Assembly: GCA_024704765.1 (NCBI GenBank)
Contig: JAKMXF010000323.1
Location: 186,001 to 250,000 of the forward strand
Direction of reading: 5' to 3'
Source: Oopsacas minuta
Lineage: Eukaryota > Porifera > Hexactinellida > Lyssacinosida > Leucopsacidae
DNA: 64,000 bases
A program made the translations under genes and the position numbers. Below the pieces are notes generated by a model that saw nothing but the letters and a program-made list of their open reading frames with translations, did no database searches and was not told where the DNA came from. Below, one piece after another: positions 11,008 to 22,799 of the stretch (position 1 is its first letter; each line of letters begins with the position of its first letter).

Positions 11008-12343
11008 CTACGGGCGTTCAATAAGTAGTCGTTATCACATTGTAATTCTAAAATTTTCCAGCATAATTGTGTTTTCAGTGATGAAGTTTCTCAAAGTATT
11101 CCCCTTCGTGCTGTAAAACCAATTTCAGCCTTTTTATCCAATCGAAAAAATACTTTTTTGTAGTCTTCGGCTGGTATACCTTTCATATACTGGAAAATCG
11201 TCGATCCTATCTGAGCTTGACTCTCATATTTCCTGCTTGATAGATGTTTCTTTAGCTTTGGAAACAACCAAAAGTCACAGGGAGCTAGATTTGGCTAGTA
11301 GGGAGGGTGATCTAATTCCACAATCTTCATAGCTTCCAACTTTTCTCTAACCAGCTTTGTCTTGTGCGGTCGGGCGTTATCATGCAATATTCGCAATCCA
11401 CGAGTTCCAGTCCTTGGCCGTCGATTTTGGTACAATTTTTCAACCTCTGTTAGACACTCATTGGTATTGAAGGAGCCTGCTATTGTTTGGTATTTGGGGA
11501 TACAAATCTGGCACATTGGATCATTAGAATAAAAAATATACAGTACATAACCTTCGGGTCCCGAAAGTCATGTCGAGGGATCATTGGGGGGTCCTGTCCT
11601 TTTACCACCCATACTTTGTTTGCTTCTTTTGATAAAGGCTCAGAATAACGTACCCAAGTTTCGTCACCTGTTACTATCTCAAATAACCTTCTGGAGTCAG
11701 CTCGATCAAACTCAGAGAGCAATTTAGTAGCGCATTGGATCCTCTTTGCCTTCTGGACCTGAGTTGGTAAATGCGGCACCCATCGAGCACATATCTTTCG
11801 GAATTTCATATTATCATGTACAATGGCTTGAGCAGTTCCCGTTGAGATCCCAACCGCATCAGCTATCTCCACAAGCGTGATATGATGGTCTTCTTCAAGT
11901 AACGCGGATACCTCAAGAATATTTTTGTCACTGGCGCTGGAAACTGGTCCTATTCTTGCCCCATCTCCAATGGACACTCTACCTTCACGAAAGCGTCTAG
12001 TCCAATCAACAACAGTGGAATATGGAAGTGCTATATCCTTATAAACTTCCTCTAAATCTTTGTGGACATCTGTTGGTGAAACTTTGAGCAGTGTTCTGAT
12101 CTACACATATGCTCTCGGCTCAATTTTGAAATCTGTCCTTTTTCAAGCCATTAAAATGTTACTATAATAAACTGTCAAAATGTAAATAGGTACAATATTA
12201 GAACGAGACATCAGAATCAAAAACGCTTTGCATTATTGAATTCACAATGGATGGATTGTTATTTCTAAAATTCAGTTTGATCTGGGTCGAAATATCCAGA
12301 CTTACAAAATTTGGAATAACGACTACTTATTAAACGCTCGTAG
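11008..12343 (-). mobile_element. mariner transposon, 1336 bp
   Basis: Terminal inverted repeats CTACGGGCGTTCAATAAGTA (left) and CTACGAGCGTTTAATAAGTA (right, reverse complement) with flanking TA (11006-11007 and 12344-12345). The transposase relic is on the minus strand. Confidence 0.9.
11110..12100 (-). pseudogene. mariner transposase (DD34D type), interrupted
   Basis: The minus strand shows an HTH stretch (LVEIADAVGISTGTAQAI, near 11850), RWVPHL, TGDETWVRY, then after a frame change near 11500 HDNARPHKTK and LDHPPY. An in-frame stop falls where YSPDLAP normally stands, followed by PNLAPCDFWLFPKLKKHL and a normal C-terminus. These are the three catalytic Asp contexts of a mariner DDE transposase. 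The frameshift and stop make it inactive; mature coordinates are approximate. Confidence 0.83.
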
Positions 12344-12863
12344 TACTTTTGTCAGATAAATTGTTGTACATTGAACTCTCAGTTGTGCAGCAAATGATTA
12401 GTCTCAGTTTGTAATATATTACAGTGGAAGCCGCTTAATCGGGACACCTCGGGAGTCAATGTTTTGTTCCGATTAACCGATTGTCCACATTAACCAATTA
12501 CGATTATTTAAGTATTCAAAACTAGTATTACATGGTTACATGACCAGATATATCATATTTCTATACTACCAATCCTGATTAATCTAGGTCTGGTAGAGAT
12601 TTGGTTGTAGTATGGGTATAGTTTCGCATCAAGAGGTCATAGAATACGTTACGATATATACTTAGAAAGTAAGAAAGTATAGTTTAAATAATTATGCATG
12701 TGCTTATTACTGCAACCCATGCCAAACGTTTGGATATCCAACAGTGAGGTCATAATTGAGGGAATTATACACGGTGGAATAGCCAATGGAACCTGAGGCG
12801 AAAGAGCAATGTTAATAATCTTAGTTTAGTAAATGGTAGTCGCATCGATGTTGCATTGTTATA

Positions 12864-14229
12864 CCGGGTGGGCCAAAAAAACAGAACCCGTACTAAATTT
12901 GTTATTTCTCTACTTTCTTCAAGGGTAGAGAATTAAAACTTAAATATTATCTAATTCCAAGTATTTAAATCAAAAATGCAAGTTTATACTATCCTAGCTC
13001 AAGTTGTTCTTGATCTATAGAACATGGACGAGATGGCATCCATTTAGATTTGCGCATTTTTCCAGTCGTAAAACAAAGTTCTGCATCACTGATTTGCAAC
13101 TTGTACTTGAGATACTTCTCATCTTGTCTTGGATCTTTTTCTTGAGTTCTCCGAGTGCCCTTGGCTTTATAGCATATACCCTGTCCTTCAGGAACCCCCA
13201 GAGGTAATAGTCTGGGGGACTGAGTTCCGGAGAGTAGGGTGCCCACTCATGGTCACACCTGCGACTGATCACTCGGCTTCCGAAGTGGTTCTTGATCCAA
13301 TCTAGGCTTATGTTGGAGGTATGGGGTGTTGCTCCATCCTGTTGGAACCAGAATTTAGGCAAGGTATCCTCTATAGTTCTCTCCAAGCTCCTTCCAGAAG
13401 ACTTCCAGGATCTTAAGGTAACGGTCAGTGTTAATCGTCACAGTCTTTTCTTGCTCCTCGAAGAACTGCGGACCAACTACCCCTTTGATTGAGAATGCAG
13501 CCCAAACTGTGACCTTCTGAGAATGTAGAGGTTTTTCTGTCACTTCTGCCGATCGTTCTGAACCCCAGTAGACGTTGTTTCTAGAATTCACCTGCCCATC
13601 AAGATGAAAATGAGTTTCGTCCGTTGTTCAGAGATGGTCCAAGAAGGTCTTTGATGTCTCAATCTTAGCAAGTTACCACTTAGCCATCTCAAATCTCTTC
13701 ACCTTGTCGGCATTTGCGAGTTTCTGGTGTATCTGTATACGGTATGCATATAGTCTTAAGTCATCAAGAAGAACCCTGCGAAGTGTAGTGCGTGATAAGC
13801 CAACCAATTGACACCTCTTTCTTGTCGACCTCTTTGGGAGGGAAGAACCGACTGACGAACGGCTTCGAAAACTTCATCCGTACGGATCTTCTTCCTCCCT
13901 GAGTGGCTCAGACGACTATCTAATTTAGAGTTGAGGTTCTTAACAGTGCCCGCCTGTTCAAATTTCTTGATCCATCCAAAGATAATGGATTTGCTGGGTG
14001 CTTTTGGCTGCTAAAAATCTTGCGAAAATTTGGTCTGTACAGCATTGTAAGAATGTAACTTGTAGTAGAGCTTGACACAATATATCCGCTTCTCTGTGCT
14101 CCACTGCTTGCCATTACAGCTCCTAAGAGAGGTATATACCATATCCTAATATATTATTTGATTTGTACAAAAGGCATAAGTAGAGTGACCCAAATCACTT
14201 AGGGTTCTGTTTTTTTTTGGCCCACCCGG
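12864..14229 (-). mobile_element. Mariner-like transposon with DD41D spacing, nested
   Basis: The ends are CCGGGTGGGCCAAAAAAACA (left) and CCGGGTGGGCCAAAAAAAAA (right, reverse complement), flanked by TA (12862-12863 and 14230-14231). It is inserted inside the Tigger-type element 12422-14549, so it is the younger insertion. Confidence 0.9.
13015..14114 (-). pseudogene. DD41D mariner-like transposase, frameshifted
   Basis: N-terminal HTH remains (FGWIKKFEQAG, near 13960) are separated by frame changes from the catalytic part. That part has KVTVWAAFSIKG, then FWFQQDGATPHTSNIS and WAPYSPELSPPDYYLWGFLK. I count 41 residues between the second and third Asp, unlike the 34 of the other mariners in this window. 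DD41D spacing is known for the rosa/visitor group. The frames change near 13370 and several times above 13600, so the copy is dead. Confidence 0.8.
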
Positions 14230-14661
14230 TAGTTGTAGGGAATATTCAAATTCCTTGTATTCAAACAAACTATTTTACAATGATTCTGAATAAATATACA
14301 ATCGTTAAATTGGAATAGAAATCCAAATTAAGCGAATATAAATCATATCCGGTTAATCGGGATAAGAAATCCTGAATAACCGATTATGAACTTACAAATA
14401 TTCGGATAATCGGGATAAAAAATCCCGATTAACCGATTCGATATCACAATTATCCGACGATTTTCTATGTAAAAAATCTGTTCCCAAACCATTGTCCCGT
14501 TTAAGTGGATATCCCGATTATCAGAGTTCCGATTAAGCGGCTTCCACTGTCTTATGATTTATTTTTTTAGAATGCCGTTCCCAATGTACAGGGTGTCCCA
14601 TAATTATTGTCGTATCCTTCATCTTATGTTATTATTGCCATTAATTGAGAAAAGAAGATAA

Positions 14662-15729
14662 TTATTTTCCAGTATATCCTCCTTTCAATTGTATACATTT
14701 ATCAATACGTGCTGGCATTCCAGCAACTAAATTTTCCAAGATCAATGGATTAATGCCCCTCCAGCCACTTTTGAGATTTTCTGCTAACTGATTGAGGTCG
14801 GTTGAGGGTTTCATCTCATTCAACTTCTCCTGCAAAATACTCCATAGATTTCTATCGGATTTAAATCCGGTGAATTGCCAGGCCTTCCCCTTTGGCCCAG
14901 AAAGCGGGCATGTTGTTTTTGCACCATTCCTGTGTGCGACTGGCAGTATGTGCTGGTGCCCCGTCTTGCATAAATATGGCCCGAGACATGTTAGGTAGTA
15001 ATTTCCTGGTCAGAATGCTGCCTGCCGTTTTTGAATGACCCACCCCAAGTCGATAAGATTTCTCCAATATCTCTTCTACATAATATTGAGAGTTTACAGT
15101 CTGTTTAGGAGGAACGAAATGTAATTCTGAGAGGCCACGATAGCTCATAATGGCCCAGACCATCACTTTTGGGGTGTTTTTGATAACTTCACGAGGTGGT
15201 ACTTTGGAGTTGTCAGTGGACCAAACCCTATCAATTTGGGCGGAACTGGGATGAAAAAGTTCAAATGGTGATTCATCACTCTATAGGACTCGTTTCCACT
15301 CATCCAAATTCCAATTTTCCCTTTCAATACAAAAATTTAGCCGATTTTCCCTCTGTTTTTCAGTCAATTTGGGAATTTGGGTCTTTTATAGGCAGTTGCT
15401 CCAATCGTTTCCTTCAAATAGCGGTGAAGAGTCGATTTAGAGATACCATAAACCTTTCGCTTGAGTTTTATCGCGATCTTTATAGTGGATTGACGAATTT
15501 TGCCAAGAGATTTGGATATAACTATCTTCGCCTCCCTTGTGATCGTTTTTGGACGCCCAGCACCGACCTTATGTCCTAGATCTTGACCTCGTCTATATCG
15601 TGCCCACCAATGCTGTATCGTTCTGAGTGGTTTGTCTAAGGTCTTAGCAACATCTTTCTGCACCATCCCACCAATAATCATTCCGACTGCCCAGATACGA
15701 AGAGTTTCGGAGGAATTTTTGACATTCAT
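14662..15729 (-). pseudogene. Tc1-type transposase, broken
   Basis: The start codon (15727-15729) begins MNVKNSSETLRIWAVGM and leads into paired HTH domains with the hinge KVGAGRPKTITREAK. The middle carries SDESPFELF with a stop codon just before the catalytic Asp region (near 15280). Then KVMVWAIMSYRG, FMQDGAPAHTASRTQ and, after frame changes near 14880, PGNSPDLNPIE and NLWSILQEKL. The C-terminus is CIQLKGGYTGK. At least one stop and two frameshifts are present. The D-to-E spacing cannot be given exactly because a frameshift falls inside it. Confidence 0.85.
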
Positions 15730-15752
15730 GATTAAATAATTAAACAAGTTGA

Positions 15753-15842
15753 CAGGGTTGTTTGATTTAAATCATGATTTAAATCAAAAAAATCGGATTT
15801 TTTTTGATTTTCTTTAAAAAATCATGATTTTTATCAACCCTG
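15753..15842. mobile_element. hAT MITE, 90 bp, exact 8-bp TSD
   Basis: CAGGGTTG...CAACCCTG with the internal mirrored motif AAATCATGATTT. It is flanked by exact CAAGTTGA copies (15745-15752 and 15843-15850). It sits inside the Tc1-type element and is therefore younger than it. Confidence 0.93.
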
Positions 15843-16039
15843 CAAGTTGATGAAATACTCGATTGTGATAAATTCACTGGAGAAAATATAAGATTCCATA
15901 TAAATTCTAATGACAATTCACACTAGTACTTGTATATGAAAAACTATACAAATTGAAAGCAAACTGGAAATACGGTAAACGAATATCTACAAATATCGGA
16001 TACGACAATAATTATGGGACACCCTGTATATATATACTT

Positions 16040-16700
16040 TCTCGGTCGGAGATTTGCACCTCGAGTATGAAAATTTTGAATTTTCGCACTTTTTGGTTAT
16101 TGATCATATTTCACACCTTTCTATGTAAGATTCAAAATCATGCTAAAGATTATGTTTCAACATGTTGTGAGGAGTAATTGGGTGTGTATAGTCTCATTTT
16201 GATATTTTCAGTTTCTGAAAGTAACAAATTCACAAATTATCATATGATTAATTATATTTTCACACCTTCGCAAACAATTATTTCAAAATGGAGCTAGAAC
16301 TTTCGTTTCAACTGGAGTTAGAGGTAATCGAGTATGTAGTTCCCAATTATGACATTTACAGACTATACCTACGTGATTAGTCATATGATTGATAATATTT
16401 GACATCTTTTAGCAATTACTCAAAGTATATGCAAGAAATTTCGTTTGAACAGCTAGTTTGGGATAATTTATATCTACAAGATTGGTATTATCATATGATG
16501 ATCATATTTTTACACCTTCGCCATGTATTTTAATCCAATGTTAGAAATTTTACTAATCTAGTTAGACATTAAAAATGTCAAAATCTAATTCTACGTCCCT
16601 GTTACCCCTATTTAAAAGGAGGAGCTACTCTCTAGGATAATGTTCACCAAAAGGTGTGAAAATATGATTAATCATGTGATGAATCAGTATGTATGTATAT
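16040..16700. repeat. Cluster of palindromic TCATATGATNATCATATTTTCACACCTT-like motifs
   Basis: The motif TTTCACACCTT next to ATCATATGAT-type palindromes recurs at about 16107, 16255, 16385, 16500 and (inverted, AAGGTGTGAAAATATGAT) 16652. A homologous segment in opposite orientation occurs at 48880-48975 and includes the same GGTCGGAGATTT(T)GCACCTC stretch. It is an interspersed repeat family without visible coding. Confidence 0.6.
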
Positions 16701-17164
16701 ATATTTGATAGAATATATTGACCAATAGAATTGCAGTCTACATCAATACAAATACATTACAGTGCTAATTATATTACAAAAACTCTACCAGAACTAATTT
16801 TATTCATTTGTGCCCAATTGTAAAACTCTACAACCTGATTAAGCTAAAATACAGAAGTGTTGAAAGATGTGAAAATATACACATAGAGGACAACTAGAGG
16901 TCACTACGAGTACACATGCCAAATTTGGTGTATTTATCTCTAAAGGTGTGAACAGCAGAGCGAAAACTAAATTTCGGAGTGTAAGGATCAAAATGTTAGT
17001 AAGCAAAAGATTGCGATATCCAAGCGATCATAATGGCCTAATCTATGATACTATATATTTGGATTCAACTGCACCTTAAGTTATATTTAATTATTTATAG
17101 TATGTATATGCCGACAAGAGAAGTATTTGATCGTAAGTATGGTTTGTGTGTGTACATGTATTAC

Positions 17165-17432
17165 CTGGAGATGACTGATCCACACTATTACAAAGGTCAG
17201 AATCAATACCTATATACATCAGAATTCCAGGATCAATAGAACATAATTTGGCCACTTCAACTGGGAGAGAAGGCATATCTTGGTTAGTTGCAGTGCTAAT
17301 GTATTGCAGCCAGGAGGGTAGCGAGGATTGTGATATGAGAGAAGGATGAGAATTTAAGTAAATAAGACTAGATATTACTTGTAAAGAAGATTTTAATGTT
17401 TCATCACTTTCCTTTTCTGAAATGGAGTTGAT
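17165..17432 (-). CDS. ABCA-type transporter exon (extracellular region)
   Basis: The minus strand has acceptor TTCTACAG directly before 17432, 268 nt of open frame, and donor CAG|GTAATA at 17165/17164. It reads INSISEKESDETLKSSLQ through LPSWLQYISTATNQDMPSLP to NSVDQSSPG. The previous ABCA exon (19230-19540) ends in phase 0 and this one opens in phase 0, so they can be joined directly. I infer that it belongs to the large extracellular loop of the same ABCA protein. The sequence itself is not strongly diagnostic; the phase match and the splice sites are the main support. Confidence 0.5.
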
Positions 17433-17547
17433 CTGTAGAATTATTTTGATTTATATTATAGCAATCTATACACTAAGGGCATGTTGCTGATTGATGGATT
17501 TGGACCAGGATATATCAAGTCAGTACAAGAGAATTCTATTTGCAGTG

Positions 17548-18605
17548 ATAAAATTTAAACAGTACATTTTGGCGTGAATAAACGTATTATTGATGATTGA
17601 CATCACTCACAGTCTACATCTACAAACTATTTTCAGACCAAAATGACGTAATCTGATTGCTTACTTAGCAAATATGTCAGAAAATCTGTAAAGAGGAAAT
17701 TAATGCTTACAGTTTCCAAACTGGTATCCAAAACATTTTGTTATACAAAATATAAAAAATTATTATTATTAAGTTCTCGTGTTCAAGAGTTATAGTAGTG
17801 ACCATGGATGGCGTATTTTTACCAATATTCACCCATAACTAGACCCCTATATGCAATGACCAAATCATCTTACAGACATATAGTATATCCCCGACTTCCC
17901 ATACCCTGATAATACATTTTGATATGATATCTCTGATGACAATCTTAAAAATAACCATGCTATTATTAATGACTGCGCAATATTCTTTGGAGATCAAAAT
18001 GCATTATCAGGGTATGGGAAGTCTGGTATATACTATATGTCTGTAAGATGATTTGGCCATAACATGTGAAGTTGTCAAGTTATGAGTAAATATCAGTCAA
18101 ACATGCCATCCATGGTAACTACAATAACCCTGTAACGCGAGAACTTAATACAGTTGATGTCGGTTATAAGATACGGTTCTCATATATACTGTCTTATTTG
18201 TCCGATTCTACAAAAACAGTAATAAGAACAAATTTTACTACTATTCTAAGAGTGTTCTTATAACTGGCATAAATTATACCGGAGTATATGGCAATCATTT
18301 GACTAGTATAATGCTCTTATAACCGGTAATCTTATATCTGGCATCTACTGTAATGACAAATTTTTGAGATTTTGTACAGCAACATCCTTCGTTTCCATTT
18401 TATATACTTGGAAACTGTAGATGTATTAATTTAATCTTTACAACATTTCAAAAATTGGAGCATTTTTCTGACATATTTGTTAAGTAAGCAATCAGTTGAT
18501 GTTATTTTGGCCTGAAAACAGTTTATAGATGTAGTATGGCTGCCATATATCGATAACACATTTATTCGGGTCAAAATATACAGTGTAAAAGTTTATCACA
18601 ACTAA
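17548..18605. mobile_element. Long fold-back element, copy A
   Basis: Two arms (about 17548-17930 and 17995-18605) are inverted copies. The innermost part carries ACTTCCCATACCCTGATAAT and its reverse complement around a loop of roughly 65 bp. The right arm is lengthened by a 200-bp MITE (18151-18350). It shares arms and loop with copies at 25620-26110 and 33602-34684. It lies in the intron between the two ABCA exons. Confidence 0.8.
18151..18350. mobile_element. TA-flanked MITE, 200 bp, inside a fold-back arm
   Basis: The ends are CAGTTGATGTCGGTTATAAG and, reverse-complemented, CAGTAGATGCCAGATATAAG, with TA at 18149-18150 and 18351-18352. The matching place in the left arm of the fold-back element has no insert, so this MITE arrived after the arms existed. 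Confidence 0.85.
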
Positions 18606-19229
18606 GAGAATTTCTTTGAACGTACCCTTGCCGGATCCCTGATTCAAACCCATTAGTCAGCACCATTGCCTTAGTAGATAGAATGCTATGTTAACACACA
18701 AGATAATCCCCATCCACAAATCATTTTATCCATTTACACTGTTCTCTCAACCATTCTATAAATGCCGCATACTCATTTCATATATATTAAATTTCAGTGC
18801 ACACTAGTCGTTCAAGTTTAGATTAGCAACGGGTCCAAATTTCCCAGAATTATATATATATATATATATTGTGTTAATTTGTAGTTTTTCTTAGTTTTTA
18901 CTAGTTTCTTTTCGAGGGGAACATGAGCATAGCCCTGAAATAATGTAAAGTCTATATAAACTTTAATAAAACAGTTTGCTATAATATAATAGGTTAAAAT
19001 TAGTGCACAATATTCTTAGGCACACACGTTTAGAAACTCTAAAGTAGATCTCTAGTATCATCTAAACAAAGCTGGGTAGCATTAATTGAAAACCAACGAG
19101 CCACAGCGCTCGTAGATACGTAAATAATTCGCCATCTTGATTATTACACTTCTAAGTCCAAACGATTATATAAAATACAACGCATCGAATGAGATTATTA
19201 CCTACTAGAGGGAATATGCCTAACCTTAC
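18606..19229. other. Intron sequence of the ABCA gene
   Basis: Between the exon donor at 19229 and the fold-back element. It holds a short TA dinucleotide run near 18855 and nothing else that I recognise. Confidence 0.5.
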
Positions 19230-19540
19230 CTTAGTAAAAGCAGTGAATAGCTCGTCAACTCTAGCTCCTTCAAACAACGGAGCACCATCAGGTCCATTTA
19301 TCGAATTATCAGTCAGATCGCAATAGAACGTCTGTAGGAATGGAATTAATCCTGCACTAGGCAATGCCTTAGCTCCAGATTGCGTGTTTTGATGGTGAAA
19401 AACTGGAACTATAACCCTCAGTAAACTCAACAAAATGATTAGAATCAGTGGAAATACTATCTCGAGTAAAGTTATCTGCCAATTCCTAAGTTTGTATAGC
19501 GAGTTCTTTAGAAGGAGAATAAAAAATCTCCTCAAAATAC
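19230..19540 (-). CDS. ABCA-type ABC transporter, N-terminal transmembrane exon
   Basis: An internal exon: acceptor AATCCAG before 19540, donor AAG|GTAAGG at 19230/19229, 311 nt. It encodes LRRFFILLLKNSLYKLRNWQ, a strongly hydrophobic first membrane segment (ITLLEIVFPLILIILLSLL), and then the start of the extracellular region with ALPSAGLIPFLQTFYCDL and a DELFTAF end. This is how ABCA-subfamily lipid transporters begin. There is no ATG in the exon, so an upstream exon should supply it (at higher coordinates). Nucleotide-binding domains are not in the window. The gene may be intact or a remnant. Confidence 0.78.
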
Positions 19541-20801
19541 CTGGATTAGCCAGTATTCTCCTAAAAATTAAAATTCAAAGTGGTTTTGTGTTTACCTAAT
19601 CGAGTATTAAGCTCAATTATATATCATTAAATCCATTATAATGAAATATATTCTACAATATCAGTTCTAGCAAAACGGTTTATCAATTCTTATAGTAAAT
19701 TGTATTGGAATAATATCGTAAAAATCGAAATCGCATAATATCGGATTCTATACGATATACTGGAAATTTACGGGATACGAAAAATATCTGTTCAATATTT
19801 TGATAATTTCACAATATTCTCGATATTTTGTTCTTCAATGTTAATTCGATATTTTTGGAAAACCCGATATCAATAGTTGGATTAAATATCGAATCTATAT
19901 TTTGATAATTTTCATATCAGATAAATCGTTACCAAATCTTGGATGTTACATAATTAGCTTGTAACGGGGATTGACCTGACTTCCAACCGGTTAACAGGAG
20001 CAAAAAACTGAGACCAAAATACCCGACGGCAACTATAATAATTCGATTGTATTCATTATTGCGTTAATTAGGAGAGTAAATATAATTCGATGACTTCACG
20101 AAATCAATTTATATTTTAATTTAAGTATTTATATTTATAAAATATATAAAATAATTAAAAGTAAATAACAACAAAATGACACTCATACAGGGTCATTTGA
20201 GTTAGTAAAATCAATTCATTTCTTTTATACAACTCATTCAAATTTCATTTAACTTTACATCATTCAACTCATTTTAAGAAATGAGTTGGTTGTATGTGGA
20301 TACAGCCCTGGGAGGCAGATACTAATCCTAACGAATATGCTGAATCAGATTGTCACACTTTTGAATAATTTACTCTCTTTGTTTTATAAATATACGTGAT
20401 ACGAAAATCGAATTCAAAATAGCATACCATAATTAATTTCCTAACGAACAACCGCCAAATTACAAGCATACAAATATAAACAGATAACAATTGAGATACT
20501 ATAATATTTTCTATGAACCTTATGTATTATTATAATATATATATATTCAATGTCAAGATATAATTGGTAACCGATATACAAGAATTGGCCTATTATTCTC
20601 CGGCTAACCATTTGCATATCATATTCCAATGTGATTCATGCAAATTATTTTCTATTATATTATTGATAAATCATTAAATTGAACATTCAGAACCTCTCAC
20701 CAAAGCACCAACAAAACTTATCCTGAGTTCATATGAATACCAATTTATCTTAATGTAATGAGAAGATGAAATATTGTTCCGGTCCCGGACTTACTCCTTA
20801 C
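19541..20801. other. No supported gene; clusters of CGATAT words
   Basis: AT-rich. 19715-19915 contains many copies of CGATAT/ATATCG words without clear boundaries. 20189-20317 has weak mirrored ends (CAGGGTCA and CAGGGCTG) with AACTCATTTCTT-like words between them. No TSD was found. Confidence 0.45.
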
Positions 20802-21166
20802 CTAAGTTGACTAATTCATGAATAATGAATAATTCATTATTCACTAGGTTAAAAATGAATAATTCTTTTGTGAATAATTCATTTTTGAATAATACATTTT
20901 GAATTAATAACCTTCTGGCCCCCAATTTTAATGCATAAATAGGATTTGTATTAAGTCGAGTTGATAAATATGAATTCTCTATATTACGAACAGTTTCTTT
21001 AATCCCCTAGTGGTTCAGAATTCGCGACACTGACATATATTATTCAATATCATTATGAATTGTATAAACCCATTAATTAATCAACTCTTCAAAATGAATA
21101 ATGTATAAATTGAGAAAGAATTATTCATTATTCTTAACGATTTTTCAATGAATTAGTCAGCTTAGC
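20802..21166. mobile_element. MITE, 365 bp, exact 8-bp TSD
   Basis: The ends are CTAAGTTGACTAATTCATGA and, reverse-complemented, CTAAGCTGACTAATTCATTG, with exact CTCCTTAC duplications (20794-20801 and 21167-21174). The interior is rich in GAATAATTCATTATTC-like palindromes. The 8-bp duplication suggests a hAT-type mechanism; the ends are not the usual CAG. Confidence 0.85.
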
Positions 21167-21279
21167 TCCTTACCCTTGTGGGCTATTGCCAATCAAAAGG
21201 GGCGCCACTGTGCCAGCTGAAACTGAAGGATATATTGTAAATTTGTAATACAGCGAATTAATGAATTAATATTTCAACA

Positions 21280-21660
21280 ATTTTTTTACTTTATATTCAG
21301 AAAAACAAAAAATAATTACATAAGAGAAACTTGAATATGCGAAATTCGGATCAGCATCCTTTGATACCCATCTATAGCCGTTAAGAGCAAGTCTCTACGT
21401 GATTTTAAGATTTCAAATATTGGTTTACTTTATATTCATAAAAACAACAAATAAATTTACATATGAGAAACTTTCAAATGCGAAATTCAGAATCAGCGTA
21501 CTTGACTACCCTTATATGTCTGTTGAAAGCAAGTCTCTAACTATATTTGAGATTTTTATTTGTTTACTTTATATTCACAAAAACAACAAATAACTTTCGC
21601 TGTTTAATACTTAAGCTAACCTGAAGCATTGAGCTGTCCGCAGTATCGAGTTAAAGATAA
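21280..21660. repeat. ~120-bp diverged tandem repeat family, 2-3 units
   Basis: Units share GCGAAATTC(G/A)GA, then TAGCCGTT.A.AGCAAGTCTCTA, then TTTACTTTATATTCA.AAAAACAACAAATAA. Related units occur at 22250-22600, 29530-29650, 30290-30560, 30940-31030 and reversed at 46220-46330. The segment at 21599-21640 also matches 10614-10652. Confidence 0.7.
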
Positions 21661-22099
21661 TTTTAAATGGAATAATTGTTTTCTAGATTAGATAGATGTA
21701 TTTTACTAATCTTTGATTAATATAAGTTAATGTTAACATTAATTCCGAAACAAAGACATTCATTAGTTTATCTAAACCCTGGAGGAATGACTGTTTTGTT
21801 TGGGTATAAATCACGGGCTCCTGTTCACTCTTTAGCTGGCTAAAACCGAGCCACGATATGCACATACATATTAATATGTCTATAGAAATCTATACACATG
21901 ATCAGAGTTAATTTAAAATTATAATCATTAATTTGTGTAATATCAATACAGATAGATTTTATACAATATTGTGAATATTTTTAAATAATCTATTTGAAGA
22001 CTTAATACAATTTGAATAATTTCTTAACTTTTAAGTGTGTTTTTCATTAATATTCGTAAATTAATCTCCAAAATGGTTACAATACGTTAAATTATAGAT

Positions 22100-22790
22100 T
22101 TTTTCTTAACGAGCCTTTGGCTCGTCGCATTGGCCCCCGAGATATTCAACGGACAAACAACAATTGAGATTTAAGAATATTGTACAGACTCAGCATATTC
22201 GATTACCCCAGTATAATCGTTGAAAGCATGATTCTACCTGAATTTTGAAATTTGTATACTTTATGTACCTAAAAGTAAACAAATACTCACAGTATGTTGT
22301 TTACAATACCATATTCCTACTCAGCATACTCGAATGCCCCAGGATAGTCGTTGGAAGTATGATTCTACTACAATTTTGAAATTTGTTTACTTGATATTCA
22401 TAAAAACAACAATAAATTTATATAAGAAACTTGGAAATGCGAAATTCGGATTCAGCGTACTTAGTTACCCCTAAGCAACCGTTTAGAGCAAGGCTGTACT
22501 TGTATTTTGAGATTGGATAATTTGTTTACTCCATATTCATGAAAACAACAATAAATTTACATATGATTAATCCAAAAGTGTGAAAATCGGATTCAGCATG
22601 TTCGATCTATTTGGTGAAGTTATATTAAATTCTATTCACTTCCTTGATAAACACGATAAATACATAGTTATGCGACAATTTCAAAATTGCATTCCGTAAA
22701 TCCTATCCTTGACAACGGACAAACAAACAAACAAACAAACAAACAGACAACAATTGGGATTTAATTATATAGATTATGCAGAGGTTTTCT
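22100..22790. repeat. Same ~120-bp repeat family with CAAA-rich tail
   Basis: About three units (22250-22600) preceded by a GC-rich module (GGCTCGTCGCATTGGCCCCCGA) and followed by a tail of repeated CAAA plus ACAACAATTGGGATTTAATT and ATATAGATTA. The same tail appears at 31150-31195, and shortened at 22150, 26720 and 29470. It could be the 3' end of a retroposon or a satellite-bearing element. Confidence 0.65.
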
Positions 22791-22799
22791 GCTATGTTT

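Larger units (their letters stand above)
12422..14549. mobile_element. Tigger/pogo-type non-autonomous element, split by a nested mariner
   Basis: The ends read CAGTGGAAGCCGCTTAATCG and its reverse complement. The left side is preceded by TA (12420-12421). Without the nested insertion (12864-14229) about 760 bp remain, with repeated subterminal motifs of the kind GATTAACCGATT/AATCGGGAT. A related uninterrupted copy lies at 60905-61597. Class assignment rests on end sequence and TA preference. Confidence 0.8.
14589..16026 (-). mobile_element. Tc1-type transposon, 1438 bp
   Basis: The inverted terminal repeats are exact over about 29 bp, starting CAGGGTGTCCCATAATTATT, with TA on each side (14587-14588 and 16027-16028). 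The perfect ends contrast with a damaged transposase. A 90-bp hAT MITE is nested in its right part. Confidence 0.92.

Noticed and set aside
20189-20317. hAT-like MITE with CAGGG ends
   Set aside because: Only about six end bases agree and no 8-bp duplication is present.
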